From Blattamonas nauphoetae (lineage: Eukaryota; Preaxostyla; Oxymonadida): a stretch of DNA of 64,000 nucleotides. A model generated the notes under the pieces. It ran no database searches. It saw only the letters and a list, made by a program, of their open reading frames with translations, and was not told the origin of the DNA. The stretch is from assembly GCA_033064195.1 (NCBI GenBank), contig JARBJD010000101.1, forward strand, positions 62,001-126,000, in the 5' to 3' direction. The translations under genes and the position numbers were made by a program. Below are positions 11,590 through 24,080 of the stretch, piece after piece (within the stretch, counting starts at the first letter, position 1; each line of letters begins with the position of its first letter).

Positions 11590-13873
11590 TTAAACAGCCA
11601 TCATATCGTAATCTGTTGGTTGCTGATCGATGTCCAGACCATCCTTGTCTTTATTTCGACGTCGACTGGAACAAACACATGCCGCAATCAGGATGACTAC
11701 AACGAGAACGAGTGCGACAACGACAACAATGACGATCCATCCAAATCTTTCCCACCACGACCGGAGTTCGACCTCCTTCCGAGAAAGGAGAGGCGAAGCA
11801 ACACATTCCCCGTCGACTGACCAGTGGCGAGCAACACATCCAGCAGCGACACAGGTTGATGTGTCGAATGTCGACGTGTCTGGCGAGCACGGATGGGCGG
11901 AGAGTTTGTTGTTCTTGTTCAGCTTGTTGCAGGTCGAGCTTTCTTTGAACATCCCAACATCGCATTTCCCGAATTCGTCCTTCACAAGTTCCACGAGTTC
12001 CTTCATGTCTGCTTCGCTTGATGCGGGGGCGTTCTTGTACAGCCTCTTCACAACCGACGGCGTCACCCTCGAAAACTCCCACATCTCGTTTTCCTTCCCT
12101 TCCTCGTTGGAATACACGATTGTGTTTGTGAACGTCATATCCGTCGTCATTCGCACAAACGGGTCGATTGGACATGGCTCTCCAAATACTGCGGCAATCG
12201 AAGGCATTTTCGATGCAGTCAACACTGATCCTCCACTGAACTCCCCAATGTCGATGTCTGTCGGCTCCGTGTCGATTGGATATCCACCCATGTACGCCAC
12301 ACGACCCAATCGATGTGCACGTGCTGTTTTGATGAACATTCCGCAAGCTGACCCACACCGTCCGTCGGTGAGCATGACAATGTTTTCGGGGGGGAAGAGA
12401 GGTGTTTTTCTTTTGAGGAGAGCTCTGTTCCAGAACTTCCGAAGTGATGATCCAATCACATCCTCTCCCCCTCCGAAAACAGATCGTTTTGAGTATGTTC
12501 GTTGGTATTCTGTTCCGTTGATGTGTGTGAAGTTTTTCAACACACGATCCGTCTTCATATTTGTTGGTTTGAGGGTTGTGGGATCGAGAGAGGGATCTGA
12601 AAGTGCATCAAAGAAATCTTCGTAGATATCATTCCACGTGGTGACTGGATAATCAACCTGGAAAGTGTGTGGAATTCGATTGGGCCAGAGGAGCTCCATC
12701 ATTTGAATTGTCAGAGTAATGTCACCACCTCCGTTCCCACGTAAATCAAGAATGAGTTTGTCGCACTTTTTCGCCGTAATTCCCTTGAGAGACAGGATAT
12801 ATGCGATTGCTAGTCCATATTTATCGTTACTGAACGAGCCAATGTGCAAATAGCCGATCTTCTCGGTTGGAACAACAGCAGACGTAATGCCATATTCAGA
12901 CATGATGATGGGCGTGAAATAATCGGAGTTGGATGGTGGGGATGGGATCGTGTGGTTCGTCGATGAAATGAGTTGTCGGGCAGGGGATAATACATATTGG
13001 ATGATCTCGTCGTTCTTGCGAAGAATTTCATCCAATTTCAGAGTATGTGCTGGAGTTGTGGGCTCATTGTTCATGAGTTTTAGCGGACATTTGTCCTCAA
13101 GGAAGATCTTGGACTCATCAGTGTTTATATAAACACCAAACGGCACAGTGACTGTTTTCTGTTCCCCATTTGTCAGAGTAACCATCATTTTGACTTCTGC
13201 GGTCTGAGCCTTCAGAGCTCTTCGGTAGACAAATTCACCGAGGATGGCTCGGTTGAATCGATTCGTTTTCCTTTTTGCAGCAAATACATTCTCCTCTGCC
13301 CAATCTGAGAGCACGTCGAATGGTGTTTTTGTTGGGTCAAATTCGGTATTTAGTGACAGATTGTGGACTTTTGCTCCAATCAAATCAAACCCGAGTTTCT
13401 TGTTTGAGTCTTCGGAAAGGCTTGGGAGTGAACGAAATTCCCGGAGAACTAAGATGGGAGGGTTCGTTGTTTCAATCGAGAGGTCATACGGGAAGTATTG
13501 CAGGAAGACTTTTTCACATGGTGCAATAAACTGGAGATGAGCATCTCTGGCGGAATCAACGATTTTGTGGATAGCACTGTAGAATTTAAACATCGAATTC
13601 ATCTCTTCCAGGTCAAGAGCTTCAAGACGGGCGACAAGATCCATCTTTGGAACACCAGCATCCTCAGGAGGATTACGGAGGGTGTCACCAAACGAGTATT
13701 CATTGAGAATCTGCAGGATAGAGTACATGGTGCTTACTGCTTCGATCTCGTCAAACTGTGAAAATAGATAGACGAAAAAAAGAGACTGGGATTGTGTCGT
13801 AGCATTCTTCGATTATGCTAAGGCTGAATTCGAGAAGTTGGATTGCAGGCACCATGAACAAGTACTGCCACAT
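11590..13873 (-). CDS. Membrane-anchored S41-type (tail-specific) serine protease-like protein, two exons
   Basis: The large exon 13755-11590 joins in phase to a small 5' exon 13873-13787 across a 31-base intron (13786-13756), giving about 750 residues starting MWQYLFMV. The join restores a continuous helical N-terminus. The centre matches the S41 (TSPc) fold: a KIGYLHIGSF strand, the LILDLRGNGGGD segment, and a nucleophile region TDGRCGSACGMF with Ser at about residue 497. Two acidic/Ser-rich and Cys-bearing segments follow, then one membrane helix (about 702-724) and a short basic cytosolic tail. The expected topology is ecto-protease with a single C-terminal anchor. Family members cleave peptides near C-termini; the substrate here is unknown. 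The gene starts about 110 bases from the divergent gene at 13984, so the two may share a promoter. Confidence 0.8.
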
Positions 13874-13983
13874 AAAAACTGATTCCAAGCATCATCTCAA
13901 AGATAACGCTCGAAATAGGAGAGTCGACCCATTGGAAGCCTCAAAATCTTTTGCTGTCAACTATCGAATCAGGTGTCTCTTCT

Positions 13984-16152
13984 ATGATTTCAGAGCACTC
14001 TGTTGTGAGTGAAGCTATCTCGCCGAGTGATTTAAACACTCCGGCCAGTAGGGATCTCGTTCGTCCGTTTTATGTTTCATCTCTCTCGTTCTCAGTCCAA
14101 CATCTCATCACTTCTCGAAGCGTTACAATGTGATGATGAAGACATTATTGTTAGCACACTTCAGGAGTTGCAGAAAGTGGTCTCTGGTGTGTATTCTTGA
14201 TTTCCACATCGATTTGTTGATACCTGTTTTGGATGTTTTGGATGTGTTTTAGAATGTGGAGATGCGGATTTATTTAACGATTGGTGTCGATTTCTCTCCC
14301 CGTTATGTTGTGGAACACACTCATCTGACCTTTTGGTCTCTCCCTTTCACTTCTGTTCATTCTCACTTTTCAGGCTGAATTGATTGCATTGCTTGACATT
14401 CTTCGTTTGTGGTTTTCTTTGTTGTGATGGTGTATCCTTTCTTGCTTCCCTTCAGATTCAAAATCACCATCGTTCATTCGCTCCTCGATTTCCTCTGAAA
14501 TCTCCTCTTTCCTCATCGCCCAATTTGGAGATTGGTCGAACTGTGCTGCGTTAAAATCAGTTTGATAATTTCTTTCTTCTTCTCAATTTGGTTTTAGTGT
14601 TGTTCTTGCATGGAATCACTCTGTTTTGATGTCGATTCAATCAGTGCTCTTTGTCAACGCGACTTGAATATTTTTCTCAGTTATATCTCCAGAATTTCAG
14701 AATCTATACCCCCGCTTCCAGTTTCAACCACCTTAGCACGGATATCCCTCTTTCCATCTGTCAGAATTGCCTATTTATCACTGACGACACTCCTTCAAAT
14801 CGCAAAGCGCTCTCCAGACACTCTCGCACATCTTCCATCACCCATCTTCCCCTCATCTTCCCCAAAATCACAATTTTCTGGTCTCTCATTCCTGGCCGCT
14901 CTGACAAAGAGACTCCAAACTGTGTTTACAGATTTTCTCTCCCACCTCCCCCACACCATCGCAGGCATTCAAAATTGCCTCGCGCGATCTGCTGCTGATT
15001 CTTTCGTTGATATTCGCCCTGTGTTCTGGTGCATATATTCATGTGAACTCCTCTCACTCAATGTGAAGAATGCTGTTCATTCTGAAGTGTGTTTTTTCAA
15101 TTATCTCATTCTCCTCCCGTCAGACATTCACCAACCTCGCTCACGATCTGACTGTGTTTACGAAAGAAGCCCTTCGCGTCCTTCTTCACAACATGTCATC
15201 GCTTGAGTCATTTCAAGCTTCCATCGCCTCGACACATCCACACCCCACTCCCCTCCCACCTGAACAGACGCACCCGAACGCTTCCGACGTCATTCAACGT
15301 CCCAACAGACCCGCTGAGTCATTCACAGATTGGGCGTCATTCTTTGTTGGAGGAATCTGGGGATTTGTTGAACATCTTGTCCGCACATTCGCTCATTCCA
15401 ATCCAGCATCTTACCAAACCGTCCTTCTCGACGATCCATCACTTCCACACCTCGCCCTCCAGTCTCTCCAGCTAACTCGCGGAGAAGGAAGGCAGGTTCT
15501 GTTACTAACTTTGGGTGCCACACTCGACCACCTTCCCTCGCTGGCTGAGAAGTTCATTTCAAGCGATCACGTGAAACAGCTCTTCGAGTCAACCAACTTT
15601 CTCGTCCTTCCTCTCTCCGAATCAAAGACTCTTGCGAACATCGTTTTTTTCATTGCCGTATTGATGGACTTCGTGGACACAAACGGCATCAAACGATATC
15701 CACTCCTTCGTGTCTCTGTCTTCGAGCCAGCCAAGCAATTCATCTTTTTTCTCTTTCACAACTCGGACAACCTCATCCTCGATAAAGAACACCGAGTCAG
15801 ATTTGAAAAGTGTCTCTGTTTGATCCACAAGCACATCACAAACATGGAACTCCAATCAGATGAACACGACACCGACACTGTCTCAGAAATTGTGAAATGG
15901 GAAATCAAGACGATGGTCGAGTTGGAGGACGAACAGCTTTGTAACAGCATCTTCGAGAGCATGTTGCGCAGGGCATCTAAATGGAATCGCAACAAACCAG
16001 ATCGAGTGAAGAGACGAGAAGTGCTTTTGAGAGAGGAAGGATGGGACGATGCGTTCGAATTGCGAGTGGTGGGAATCAATGCGGACACCAATGAGAACTT
16101 GGGCCATTGCACAGAACAATTCAGGAACCAGTCGATATTCAATGCGGATTAA
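13984..16152 (+). CDS. ARM-like helical protein, seven exons (subfamily II)
   Basis: Exons 13984-14058, 14096-14186, 14253-14335, 14374-14404, 14456-14559, 14598-15086 and 15124-16152 join in phase through GT-AG introns of 36-120 bases into about 633 residues. The exon pattern was cross-checked against the decayed paralog at 41.5-43.9 kb, which conserves several junctions and the segments around them (LQELQKVVSG, WCRFLSPLCCG, DSKSPSF-like). The protein is almost all leucine-rich amphipathic helix, like ARM/HEAT solenoids, and ends in a charged motif (RREVLLREEGWDDA) shared by the family. No catalytic motif is seen; scaffold or adaptor function is inferred. The small fourth exon is the least certain. 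Confidence 0.65.
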
Positions 16153-16712
16153 CTCTGATCAACTACCCCTTGACCCGTGAGATCAGTTTCCTATTTAGGC
16201 GTCTCAATTCATTTCCTCGGTCTTTTTTTCAACCATTTCGGTCCCTAAACTGTTCGAAAGAGCGATTTTTGACAACAAATCTCATCTACAAAAACTTTGA
16301 GGGTGTGATCTGTGATCTCACTTTAGAGTGAAATGTTTCCAGTTTCCATTGAGGCATTTTCTTCCTTCTATTGTTCACTTCTTTGATATTCCTCGATTTC
16401 AGGCTTCATTTGAACCCATTTTTGGACAGAATCAGGAAGAAAAGAATCATGGCCAAGTTTGACGCTTCTTTTTTGATGGTCTATCTCAGACGGACATAAT
16501 TTCTGAAGAAGAACTGATGACATTCGGAAAATCGATTGTCGATGGATCTGGGGATCCTTTCGCAGTTTGACAACATTTCCGTTTCGATTCCTCCACCATC
16601 TCTTTATTTCCGATCATACCGTTTCCGTTTTGTGCATATTCTCCTCCATTTCTCATTCATCTGGTATCATTGATGATGTTTTCCCAGATCCTTCACACAA
16701 TTTGCTCTCGTT
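16153..16712 (+). other. Non-coding or 5' exon region of the next gene
   Basis: No confident frame is seen. An acceptor-like TTTTCCCAG near 16685-16693 suggests that the next gene has at least one more 5' exon here, but I could not place it. Confidence 0.35.
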
Positions 16713-18225
16713 TTGGAATCGCTCCCAAATCGATTTCAATTGACCCTCAACACCAATCCAATCCATCCCTCTTCATCCATCTCTTCTCTGCCCTCTTCAC
16801 TGTTTGTCCTTTTCGTCTCTTCATTCATCTTCTCTCTTCTCTCCTCATCTCATCACTTCGTTCGTTCTTACTCCTCCCACTTTCATCAATCCAATCCTCG
16901 TCCCAACCAACAGTATCTCCCCAATTCCCCAATCATCCACCTCCTTCCTCTCTTAACGACCATCCTCCAACGCCACCCTCCTTCTCTCCCACACCTCCTC
17001 TCCTCTCCGCTCTGGCTCTCCCTTCCCTCAATTCTCGCTTCTCCTCTTCAACATCCTCAATCTCCCTCAACTCTCCAAACACTACCCCAACCATCACCAC
17101 AACCACACAACGAACCCCAAATTGAAGAACAATCTCATCTTCGTCCGGTTCTTGACTTCATCAACACCATGCTCAAGCTGTCCCTGTCTTCTTCACCACC
17201 CACACCAATCCCAAACAAGACCCTTCTGTCATCCTCTCTCTCCACCCTCTCTTCTCACTCCGATCCACTTGTCAGCATCAATTCAGGTTCTGCTCTTCTC
17301 TGTCTCCAAAAACTAGAGAATGTTGTAGACGATGCAGTGAGGCCTGTGGATGAACTTGTTGCGCAGCGTGAGGAACTTCGGACCCAGATTGGAGAGAAAG
17401 ATGGAGAAATCTCAAAAATGATGATAATTCTAAAGGAAAAGGATGATGTGATTTCAGCCAAAGACAACACAATCCACACACTTACTCTGGAACTACACGA
17501 AGCACAAGAAACCATTCGAAGCAAAGACAACACAATCATTGAGAAGGATGAGACGATTGCTGAGCTGACAAAGCAGCTCGGAGAGGTTGTGGCGATGGAG
17601 AAGAGTCTGAACGACAAGCTGACCACAACATACTCGAAAGTGGTAGCAGTGGAGGCACTGGTGACTGAATCAGCGAAGGATGTGAAGTGGATTCGAGGAA
17701 TTGTTCATCCCGACAATGCGATCACAGTGTGGGATCCAACTCACTTTCGAAAGGAAGGACGACGAATCACAAGTCTCGTCCCGGAATACAAATCGTGCTT
17801 CTCCGACGAAATCAGGCGAGGAGTGTGGAGAGTATCTGTTCGATGTAACAACTACGATGCCACCCGTTTGTTTCTTTTCTTTCATCCTTCCAGGATTTGG
17901 AGTGGTCGAATCGTCCAAACTCGAACAATCCAAAACAACAGACCTTGTCAATCAGTCAGGAGCTTCTGTGTTTTGGTTGAATAATAGATCTGTGAATCAA
18001 AATGGAACACAAATCGCAACTGGAAATCAAGAACCAAACAACAACTCTGTTGTGACGATTGAGTTGGACATGAACAGACACACACTCATTCTGTTTGTGG
18101 ATGGCCAGAGACAACCACACTCACTCGCCAACATCCCACAAAAGATCAGATTCGCTTTGTTCATCTATTTCAAAGACAGATATGCTGATATTTTGAGCTT
18201 TGATGATGTTTCTGTTCAGAAGTAA
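16713..18225 (+). CDS. Coiled-coil protein with SPRY-like C-terminus (start uncertain)
   Basis: Two exons (to 17865, and 17894-18225) join in phase across a 28-base intron (17866-17893), giving at least 494 codons. Position 16713 is not an ATG, so the true start or a further 5' exon is upstream. The N-terminal part is helical and Ser/Pro-rich, and shares the TPIPNK-LL-SSLS segment with the genes at 22.5 and 30.2 kb. A coiled coil follows (about 17330-17700, with repeated KDNTI units), then a beta-rich SPRY-like domain ending in SFDDVSVQK and TAA. Function unknown; protein binding through the SPRY-like domain is the likely role by family. Confidence 0.65.
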
Positions 18226-18386
18226 TGGTTCTCATTCATCACACTTTCGATTCACAATTTTGCGATCCATGAATCTCTCAGAACTCTTTTTTGGAACAAT
18301 TGTCCCACTCAGTGATCGAAAAAGTGATGTAACAATGATGAATGAAGTGGTAGCTTACATGACGAGCCAGGTGAGAACTGGACGGA

Positions 18387-21358
18387 TTACACCTCGTCTG
18401 GTTCAGAGATCCAGTCGTTCTCCCACACTGACCCCAACGAGACATCGTCATCAGAGATCTCATCTCCCACAATCCCTTTTTGGGCCGTCCGAAGCAGCTC
18501 CGACAGGATGACCGCTCCGTTCTCCAAATCCTCCAAATGAGACGACGCCTCGACTGCACGCACAACCAGCTCGAAAACAGAAAGGCTGATCAGCCGCCTG
18601 TTCCACGTGTCGTTCCGATGGCCAACGATTCTTCGCACAAACATCAACGCTGCTGTGGTCACTGGAGGTGATGGATGTCGAAACGCCAGACAGAGCAAGC
18701 GTGTTATCATGTTGACATCAAAAAAGAGATGAATGTCGTCTGGAAGATGAAGAAACGAAAGAGAACGTACCATCACGTACACACGACCGAGCGATCGCCA
18801 GAACGATAAGAATATCAACCCTGCGATCGTTCAATTGTTCGTGAACATAAATCGGAGCAAATGCAGACAAATCAGGTTCGGACCACAGACGGGGAGGAGA
18901 GAGAGGACGGAATGGGAGATGGAAGGTGGGAGGAAGAGCGAACGTCAGAAGGAGGCGGAGCTGGGCTTGGATGGGAGGGGTTCTGGCTTTGTTTCGGTCG
19001 AAATCCCATTCGGATGGAATTATTCTCAGAAACAGTCGAATGTCTCTCCATTCATCAAAAGTGAAGTGTTGGATCATGAGCAGTCCGATGTTTCCAATGA
19101 GTGTCTTGAAATCTTTGTCATCCATTGATGTCGTGTTCTCGATGGATTTTAAGAGAGACACAAGAATTAGGTGAATCATTTTGGGAGGTGGGAATGTAAC
19201 GAACAGACTATGGCCTGAATAAGGCATCGATTCGAGTGAAGATTGGAAGATGGATGGGACGTGTTTGTTGAGTCCTGTTCTGTCTGCAGGTTCGATCAGA
19301 TGGAGGCCGCGAAGGAGGAACGGATGGATGTGGATGGCTCGGTGTTTCTGAAAGAGACAGTCGATCAGGTCGACCAGTTCGGTCAGTTGAGAATAGGATT
19401 GTGAAAGAATCACTTTTCTGGCCACTCTCTCGATCAACACATCGACTGGGAAACCAGAGCGAAAGAGGGAGGAAATTGATGTCCCATACGTGTCGATAGC
19501 AGCGATGATTGGGTGTTCCTCAAACTTCCATCCTTCCACGAGATAGTATTCAACAAGGACGGGTGGGAAATGGAGTTCAAGAGCGAGACAAACTGAGAAG
19601 AGGGTGAGAATCTCCAGGAACTGCTGTGATGGGTGGAGAAGACCAATTGAGAGTTTGAACGATTCAGGATTGTTGTGAAGGGAGGAGATAGTTGGGACAA
19701 ATTGTTTGACTTCTGACTTCAGTTGATTGAGATGTGCCATTTCAACATCCTCAGCTTCGTTCGTGTTCGAGAAAGTGGAGATGTCGAGATCTTGTGAGGG
19801 GCGAGAGTGAGAGAAGGCTTCAAAGAGAGCCAGGATTGATGAAAGGTCTTTGTTCGAAGGGTCGGTGAGGGGAAAGGTCGCTGTTGAAGTTGAGTCAATC
19901 GCAGATGATCGAGAAGAGTTCAAAGCATACAAATCTTCGATCGACGTGGTTGAGAGGATTAGTCCCATGAACGAGGTTGATTCGACAGAGAGCTCAGAAG
20001 GAAAGGTCAGAATGGTCGGGAGGGTGTCTGTCACGAGGAATGGTTTGTGGATGGGGGAGTCGGTGAGGTGTATGACAAGATTGAGAAGATGACGGCGGAT
20101 AGTTGGATTGTGGGAGTTGAGAAGATGAGCAAGGTGAGAGAAGAGAGCTGCGTTGAGTGGGATGAATTCGGGTGATGGATTGGAAACGAGTGTGAATGTG
20201 ATGTTGACGAGGGTCTGGATCAGCTTTTCATCGTTTTGGCTGTCAATCATGAAATCAGAGAGACAGATGAGAAGAGACAAAGAACACACAGGAAGTCGTT
20301 TTCAGTGAGAGTTTCAGAGATCAAATGAGGTAGGAATTCCATCTCAAACGTATGTTCAATTCCAGGACCACTCCAGTCGGGAGCACTGTCCCCACTGATC
20401 TCTGGTTGTGGGGCTGTTCCTGATGAGAGAGGCAGGGATGGTTCGAAGGGAGGCTCGAGAGAAGGGGACGGATACGAGGGAAGTGATGTTCGGAGAGTAT
20501 CAGACTCGATTGAATCTGTTTCCAGAGAGCTGCCATCTTGTGACTCAAGCCTTTCCCGTTCCTCCGAAGTCAGTGAGGTTGTATCGAACGGAGGTTGCTG
20601 GAAGAGAGGGCTCTCGGTCATCTGTTTCCAGTTTAGCATCTTTCTCTGCTCCTTCTCCTCAAACTTTTCATTTCTGCTGATTTGTTCTCGAAGTTCATGG
20701 CGATGTATGCGGAATGTTTCAGCTGAGAAAAAACAAGGGAGTGAGAAAGGATCGAAAGTGTTCTGAAGAATACTCAAAAACACGAAAACAGACGATATCG
20801 ATCTCTTCATCGAAGACAGAGTAGAGGATTCTCATGCACTCACCAAAAAGTAATGTCAGCGTGTCGTCTTCGTGTTTTTGGAGTTCGGGGAGAGCAGACG
20901 AGACAAAAGGCTGGACAAGTGTGTAGAGAGAAATGTGTGCGTCTGGTGTGAGGGTGATCGTTCCTTTGAGGTGGAGGGTTTCGAGAATGACACATACTTG
21001 GAGAACAGCAGAATGTATCGTCGAAAACGGTCGCAGCTCGTGGATGGATGTTGATTCGTGAGGTGTGAAGACGATGTTGAAGAAAACACAAAGTTTTGAG
21101 ATTTTCATCAATGGGAGGCTCAAAACAACTCTGGATTGTTCGAATAAGGATGTGAGAATGGTTTGAAAGAGCGACAGCAGCGCATTGTCAAGCACATGTT
21201 TTGGTGGTGGTTTGTCGATGAGATCGTTGTGGTTGAGTTGAAGGACCAACGAAATGAAAATAGACGTGGCAGATACAAGGTCCTCACGGAAAGTGCATCT
21301 GAAGAGGAGATAAAGAGAAAGGGAGAAACGAAGTCTGTTCGGAGAGTGGGCGTGACAT
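18387..21358 (-). CDS. Large HEAT/ARM-like helical protein, five exons
   Basis: Exons 21358-21330, 21298-20844, 20722-20290, 20239-18771 and 18739-18387 join in phase through introns of 31, 121, 50 and 31 bases, giving about 912 residues starting MSRPLSEQT. Nearly the whole length is Leu-rich amphipathic helix with a Ser/Pro/Glu-rich linker (around 20350-20640) and an acidic C-terminus (DDDVSLGSVWENDW). It resembles the 24.1 kb gene in layout; neither shows an enzyme motif. A 75-codon open frame at 21792-21565 on the same strand could be an upstream exon, so the N-terminus may be longer. Scaffold function is inferred from fold type only. Confidence 0.65.
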
Positions 21359-22471
21359 CGTGTTGTTGTTGAAAGGAACTAAAGGCGTGCATAAAATATC
21401 AAAAAAATAAAACCTAAATGAACTACGAGAAATTGGTCCAAAAAAATGACGTCAGCAGTGATAATTTTTTGTGGGAGGCCGGAAGCATGCCTGGCTTTGA
21501 GTGCGAAGAACAAATCCAGGTAGATCGAGAGAATGAACTTCAAAAGTTAAAAAATATCACAATTTCAGACACGATAATCCAGCTTTGCACCGTCTGCTAT
21601 GAAGCTCTGCCACACATCCATCCAACAAGTTAGGGTTTGTTCTGATGTGAGTACTACCGACTGTTCCACTTCGTCAATTGTCACTTTTTCAAAGAAAACA
21701 AGACCGGGTGATGGAGACTGAATCTTTTGGAGGATTTGGCCAACAGCACCACGGTCTCCAATGGACAATGTCAGCTGGAGTTGTGCGAACATTTCTGTGG
21801 AAGTGGATCAAGCGATAAACGATGAAGATGCGGGAAAAGTTTGAATCCAACTCAATAACTTGGTAGTTTTAAAACGACTTGAAAATTTATGATGAAGAGG
21901 GAAAGAAACACAGATTTCGACAATTCTGCAAATGGTACCTCTGTTGAACTGAATTATGAGAGTAAAATGGGAAATCGGATTTTTGAGCGATGGAATTGAA
22001 CACAACACACGGTTGAAGGAAAACTTATGCTCTCTCTGAGAAAAAGAAGTGATTGAAGAAGCCGCACACGATGAACTATTAACGGAGCAATCTTGTCTGA
22101 TAAAAAAGGTAACCGTTCAAATCCGATGGGGAAGATTCAGACGGACTATAATCTCGGAGTGAATACAATTCGAGTGTCGTTCTTCAGGAGCTGACAGACA
22201 AGTTATGGCCACGATCTTTGTTTTCAGTCATTCCCACCTCCTCTTATCGAGTATGCCTCCAAACACCTTAAAACTTGGGAGTTTTTTCTGTTCGATTGGA
22301 TTTATCCGACTATTCTTCCCTGGTGGGTGTCGAACAGGGTAAAGGTGTCGCGAATGCTCAATTTCCACAAAACATCAACTGGAAGCATCGAAGTGAAGGA
22401 GAAGCAAGGTCAGAAGAGCGAGTGTGATTGGTGGAATGATTCAAGACAACGATCGTGTGAGTGAAATTCAT
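21359..22471. other. Intergenic stretch with a possible upstream exon on the minus strand
   Basis: A minus-strand frame at 21792-21565 (starts MFAQLQLTL) and a following helical stretch near 21530-21410 look protein-like, and could be 5' exons of the 18.4-21.4 kb gene, but splice phases do not join cleanly. From 22380 the sequence is the 3' flank of the next gene, repeated near 30.1 kb. Nothing else is recognised. Confidence 0.35.
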
Positions 22472-23623
22472 TCATCCCAAATTATGTCCCGTTCCTTGTG
22501 ATTTCGCGTGTGATTCTTGGATCTCTCCCCAAAATGTGATCTCAGTTGGATCATTCTGGTTGTAGACATCAATGGCGAAGACGAGTGGAACGGGAATGTC
22601 GATGAAGTGGTGGAGCTGCTGCATCCCATTGATGAAGAAGTGGAGTGTCCTATTCTCCAAATCGGCCTCGACTGAAAACTCCTGCTCTTTCTGAGGAGTG
22701 GTGTTCTGAACAAATGGTTTGCCAAGTCTGTAGAGCTTTCCATCGTTGTTGTACATCATCGCTGCTTTTGGAGAAGTGTATGCTCCACTACTCAAGAATT
22801 TTGGATATTCGGCAGCGTCCATCACACCATTCACTGAAAGAAGGAAGATGAAGAATCAATAATTGACAAACTGGCATGTTCTGCGAATGTGATGATGGAC
22901 AGTCGATGAATGCCTTTCGAGACAGCCTTCGTGTAACAACCAACCCAACCTGTACCATTGATTCGTGTGACTGTTGATCTATTCACTCTGATGAGATCAG
23001 GATTGAACACGAAGATGACATCAGATGCCACAATCGGTTGAAGTCGTGCGATTTCAGCCTTCATATCTTCGATCGTTGTCTTCTCCTGGAGAATCAATGC
23101 GCCTTCTTCGTTTGTTTCCAATGATATCAAACATTGGTCTGTCTTTCGTTTGATTTTGGGGTCGAGAGAGGGTGATTGGGCGAGTTGGGAGAGAGAAGAG
23201 TGGAGGAGTGGCTTGTTTGGGATTGGAGTGCGAGAATCGAAGCACTCATCGAGGATGGAGAGAATGAGTTGGAGAAGAGAGGAGAGGGGTTGATTGTTCT
23301 GTTCTGTTGGTGGTTGTTGTTCGTTTTGTTGAGGCTGGAGGGGGTTGGCGAGGAGAGAAGGCACGTGGAACCATTGGAATGAGTTTACCTTGTTTCTTGG
23401 ATGGGCAGACGAATCACTCAACCATTTCAACACAGACTCGCATGTGTTTTGACTCTGGGATGAGATGATGGAGGGAGAAAAACATGATACAAACGTTCTC
23501 ATCTTCTTCGAGACTTTTTGAGAGTTTCTGAGGATATTCCAAGACAAAAAGGACGGAAATGGAAGGAAAGAAAGATTCTAAATCACTGATGAAAGATCAT
23601 ACCTGTGGAGGTTCATTAGACAT
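22472..23623 (-). CDS. SPRY-like domain protein, four exons
   Basis: Exons 23623-23603, 23527-23495, 23454-22872 and 22833-22472 join in phase (introns 75, 40 and 38 bases) into about 332 residues starting MSNEPPQ. The exon plan is identical in the paralog at 30.2-31.4 kb, which supports the very small first exons (21 and 33 bases in both). The N-terminal half is helical with the TPIPNK segment, followed by a short coiled-coil linker (EEMKAEI-like). The C-terminal half is beta-rich (VFNPDLIRVNRSTVTRI, then FINGMQQLHHFIDIPVPLVF) and SPRY-like. No catalytic residues are seen. Its 3' flank is also duplicated at 30.1 kb, so the two genes arose by a recent segmental copy. Confidence 0.75.
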
Positions 23624-24080
23624 CTCTGCCCAACTCGATCATGCCACAACAATTTTGTTCGATGAATCATAGAAGAAGAATGTGCGACAATGCCGTCACT
23701 GAGACATTTTCTTTCACTTTTCCACTTCGATACTTCCGTTTAGGAGTTTTGCCATCGAATTTCAGAAGTGGAACTCATCAAATCGCGATTCAATCGACAA
23801 CTCTCCTTTCTTCTGGACAAAGCATCTTCAGATGAATTTTATCTTTGAAAATAAGAGATTCTAGTTATTCTTCCCCTGTTTACATTCATTACGAGGTCTC
23901 ACTTCATCAATTTTTGGATCACGAAGTCTCTGTCAGGGGAGAATTTACCCTTCACGAACGTGATAGGTGCGCATGTGTCAACGAGAGAATCGAGTATTGG
24001 GTTTCCTCTGACACACCAGAACAGTCTCATCGCTCTCAATTGCTCACTCCAACCTAGAAGACAAGAAGTCGAGTTGTTGC

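Noticed and set aside
16670-17125. Separate Pro/Ser-rich protein at 16670
   Set aside because: Overlaps in another frame the gene at 16713, whose frame is supported by paralogs.
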